Source of the DNA: Nitriliruptoraceae bacterium
GTDB lineage: Bacteria > Actinomycetota > Nitriliruptoria > Nitriliruptorales > Nitriliruptoraceae
Reading direction: 5' to 3'
DNA length: 7,001 nucleotides
Assembly: GCA_007117945.1 (NCBI GenBank)
Contig: SKTN01000302.1
Span: forward strand, 1 to 7,001
Numbering within the stretch: the stretch's first letter is position 1; the number at the start of each line of letters is the position of its first letter. Shown here piece after piece: positions 5,006-7,001 of the stretch. The position numbers and the translations under genes are program-made. The notes below the pieces were generated by a model. It was not told the DNA's origin, made no database searches, and saw only the letters and a list, made by a program, of their open reading frames with translations.

Positions 5006-6978
5006 CCACGACGAGGCACCTGACGCAGTCAGCAGTCGAGGACGAGGTCACGTCCGGTGTCTACGATGGCTATTTCGCGTTCGTGGCCACCCTGCCCTGC
5101 GCTGATCAGGGCAAACGTCTGCGTCGCCGCAACGCGCGCGTCTTCTTGGCCGCCCATCCCGATCTCGATGCCTGGATGCGACGGCCGACCCCGCAACGTC
5201 TGGTCGATGTGCGACGCACCGATGCGTGGCCGCTGCTGTCCTGGTGCTTCGTGGAGGGCCGGCTGCGCGCCGATGTGGATCTGCTGGCGGCGAAGGGCTT
5301 CGGGCACCACTTCGTAGCGTGGGCTCGCGCCCATCCCGACGAGGTTGCACGCGCGAGGCAGGTCGCCGCCGACCTGGGGTGGGGTGAGGCCTGGACCCAT
5401 CGGGTCTGTGAGGTCACCCTCGCGCTGATCTGTCTGACCCAGGCAGTTGGCATGGATCAGCTCTCGGAGGAGGTCTTCGCCCGGTTCGAGACCGAGCTGC
5501 TCGAAGCGCCGAGCGTGGCGGCGCACGCCCGGATGGTGCACCGCAATCACCTCTACGGCGTCCGGCAGATCGCCTACCAGCTCGGCCTGATCGATCAGGT
5601 CCCGCTGCAGGCCTACCAGCGTCAGATCACCAATACCGACCGGGCCGCCGACATCCCCCAGCAACACCTGCGTGAACTCGTCGTGCGCTACCTGGACGTG
5701 ATCGCAACCACGCTGCGCCCCACGACCGTCGACGGCCGTTGCGACAGTCTGACCACCTTCGCGCTGTGGCTGGCCGACACCCACCCCGAGATCGACCGGA
5801 TCGGCCAGCTGCGCCGCGACCATCTCGAGGACTTCCTGGTGTTCAACCGAACCCGGCCGTCACGGTCGCGGGCGCAGCGAGGAACACCGATCTCCGCGGC
5901 CCACGCCGCCCACAACCTGTCCGATCTGAAGATGTTCTTCGACGACCTCACCCTGTGGGGCTGGGCCGATGCCCCCGACCGGCTGCTCGTCCACCGCACC
6001 GACATCGCCCGCCGAGCACACCACCTCCCACGTGCGCTCGCCCCCGATGTCGACCGGGCGCTGATGGCCGCGGTCGCCGAACTCGACGACCTCTTCGCCC
6101 GCTGTGCCATCACCGTCCTGCGTAACACCGGCCTGCGCCTGGGCGAGCTGCGAGACCTCGAGCTCGACTGCCTCTGGGACATCCCCAGCCACGGGACCTG
6201 GCTCAAGGTCCCGCTCGGCAAGCTCGCCACCGAGCGGCTCGTCCCCGTCGATGACACCACCCTGGCTGCCATCGACGACTGGATGTCCCAACGCGGGCGG
6301 CAACGCTCACTGCCCCACCCCCGCGACGGACGCCCGGCCGACTTCCTCTTCGTCGCGGCCGGACGACGACTGTGCGACCGCCGGATCCGCCAAGGACTGC
6401 GCGATGCGGCTGCTGCCGCGCGGCTGACCGCCACCGACGGCAGCCCGCTGGCCCCCTACCCGCATCAGCTGCGACACACCTACGCGACCAGCCTCGTCAA
6501 CGCCGGCATGTCGCTACAGGCGTTGATGGCCCTGCTTGGCCACGTCTCTTCGGAGATGACCCTTCGCTATGCCGTGCTCGCCGACGACACCGTCCGCGCC
6601 GCCTACGACGACGCGATCGCCAACATCCGCGGCACCCACACCGCGACCACCGCCCCGACCCCGCTGCCGCCACCCGACCGGGCGGCCTGGCTCCAGGCCG
6701 ACATGCTCAAGACTCGGCTCGCCAACGGCTTCTGCTCCCGGCACCTCGCCGCCGAGCCCTGCACCTACGCCAACATCTGCGAACTCTGCGACAACTTCAC
6801 CACCACCCCCGACTTCCTTCCCGTGCTCCGCGCCCAGCGAGCCGATGTCATCGCCCTACGCGACGACGCAACCGGGCGCGGCTGGGCCGCCGAGACCGGC
6901 CGGCACGAACGCGTCATCTGTGCCCTCGACCGACACATCGGTCGGCTAGAGACAGCCCGAGCCAGCCGAGTCTCTTGA
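5002..6978 (+). CDS. Large tyrosine recombinase, TnpB-like (658 aa)
   Basis: This is a second phage-integrase-fold recombinase, about twice the usual length. Residues 1-215 form an extra helical region, partly like other TnpB-type proteins (RTDAWPLLSWCFVEGRLRAD at 72-91). A core-binding SAM-like domain covers about 218-325. The catalytic domain (about 345-540) has R379 in NTGLRLGELRDL, K407 in PLGKLATERLVPV, H488 and R491 in YPHQLRHTYATS, H514 in LLGHVSSEMT and nucleophile Y523 in LRYAVL. After a Pro/Thr linker comes a cysteine cluster C578-x2-H581-x5-C587-x5-C593-x2-C596, a likely metal site, and a helical tail. ATG 5002 overlaps the previous stop by 4 bp and has GGGAGGG 6 nt upstream. Length, order and Cys-rich tail fit TnpB of Tn554-type transposons (about 630 aa). 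All catalytic residues are present, so the enzyme may be active. Confidence 0.92.
   Translation: MTTTRHLTQSAVEDEVTSGVYDGYFAFVATLPCADQGKRLRRRNARVFLAAHPDLDAWMRRPTPQRLVDVRRTDAWPLLSWCFVEGRLRADVDLLAAKGFGHHFVAWARAHPDEVARARQVAADLGWGEAWTHRVCEVTLALICLTQAVGMDQLSEEVFARFETELLEAPSVAAHARMVHRNHLYGVRQIAYQLGLIDQVPLQAYQRQITNTDRAADIPQQHLRELVVRYLDVIATTLRPTTVDGRCDSLTTFALWLADTHPEIDRIGQLRRDHLEDFLVFNRTRPSRSRAQRGTPISAAHAAHNLSDLKMFFDDLTLWGWADAPDRLLVHRTDIARRAHHLPRALAPDVDRALMAAVAELDDLFARCAITVLRNTGLRLGELRDLELDCLWDIPSHGTWLKVPLGKLATERLVPVDDTTLAAIDDWMSQRGRQRSLPHPRDGRPADFLFVAAGRRLCDRRIRQGLRDAAAAARLTATDGSPLAPYPHQLRHTYATSLVNAGMSLQALMALLGHVSSEMTLRYAVLADDTVRAAYDDAIANIRGTHTATTAPTPLPPPDRAAWLQADMLKTRLANGFCSRHLAAEPCTYANICELCDNFTTTPDFLPVLRAQRADVIALRDDATGRGWAAETGRHERVICALDRHIGRLETARASRVS
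6927..6944. repeat. Hairpin CGACCGA-CACA-TCGGTCG near the right end
   Basis: A perfect 7-bp stem with a 4-nt loop lies in the last codons of the large recombinase, 44 bp inside the right inverted repeat. It could be a subterminal recombinase-binding site or a transcription-end hairpin. No counterpart was found by eye near the left end, so coding chance is equally possible. Confidence 0.25.
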
Positions 6979-6988
6979 CCCACCCGCG

Positions 6989-7000
6989 AGGGCCGGTTAA
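6989..7000 (-). repeat. Right inverted repeat of the recombinase element (AGGGCCGGTTAA)
   Basis: This is the exact reverse complement of 3876-3887, starting 10 bp after the stop of the large recombinase. Just inside it, reading inward, GGTGGGTCA resembles GGTGGTCA inside the left copy with small gaps, so the symmetry may extend imperfectly. Only one base of the window lies beyond it, so the outer flank cannot be examined. Confidence 0.6.
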
Positions 7001-7001
7001 A

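Larger units (their letters stand above)
3876..7000. mobile_element. Two-gene tyrosine recombinase element bounded by 12-bp inverted repeats
   Basis: The two recombinase genes fill nearly all of this 3.1-kb segment. Its edges carry the same 12-mer in opposite orientation, TTAACCGGCCCT at left and AGGGCCGGTTAA at right, with only 71 bp of leader at left and 10 bp after the last stop at right. The left edge cuts an ISL3 transposase frame, which supports insertion. The gene order (about 350-aa recombinase, then about 660-aa recombinase with a Cys-rich tail) resembles tnpA-tnpB of Tn554 and, more loosely, the three-recombinase RIT elements. No cargo and no third gene are seen. The true ends could lie a few bases either way, or the repeat could be internal to a longer element continuing past 7001. 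Confidence 0.55.

Overview
The window is very GC-rich, has tightly packed GC-ending codons and uses GTG starts. Together with its protein families this points to a high-GC Gram-positive bacterium (Actinomycetota). The genus cannot be read from the sequence. The left half is a chromosomal neighbourhood of stress or envelope-type genes. The right half is a stack of mobile DNA.

Left half (1-3590). The window opens in the last 43 codons of a MarR-type regulator. A small unnamed protein (184-528, minus) follows, then a DUF1269 membrane-associated protein (789-1274, minus). A SulP-family anion transporter with a STAS domain (1442-3157, plus) is divergent from the DUF1269 gene. The shared upstream region carries a perfect 17-bp palindrome beside a possible -10 box. 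Just after the transporter is a short remnant of a GAP/Sap-type membrane protein gene. Next comes a second copy of the small unnamed protein on the minus strand, broken by a single-base frameshift at a four-base homopolymer. The two copies lie in the same orientation either side of the DUF1269-SulP pair.

Right half (3591-7001). At 3756 the sequence enters what looks like the end of an ISL3-family insertion sequence. It has a terminal repeat beginning GGCTCTTCGG and then, on the minus strand, the last 33 or so codons of a transposase. That gene is interrupted at about 3876 by a second element. The second element contains two translationally coupled, intact tyrosine recombinases of 348 and 658 aa. 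Their sizes, order and C-terminal cysteine cluster resemble TnpA and TnpB of Tn554-type transposons. A perfect 12-bp inverted repeat (3876-3887 and 6989-7000) brackets the pair, the right copy lying 10 bp after the second recombinase stop. A 7-bp direct repeat CGGTTAA also occurs at both ends.

The simplest reading is a compact (about 3.1 kb) two-recombinase element nested inside the 3' end of an ISL3 transposase gene. The missing transposase part should lie just beyond the right edge of the window. No tRNA, rRNA or CRISPR array was seen. No third recombinase or TnpC-like gene is visible, because the window ends at the right repeat.
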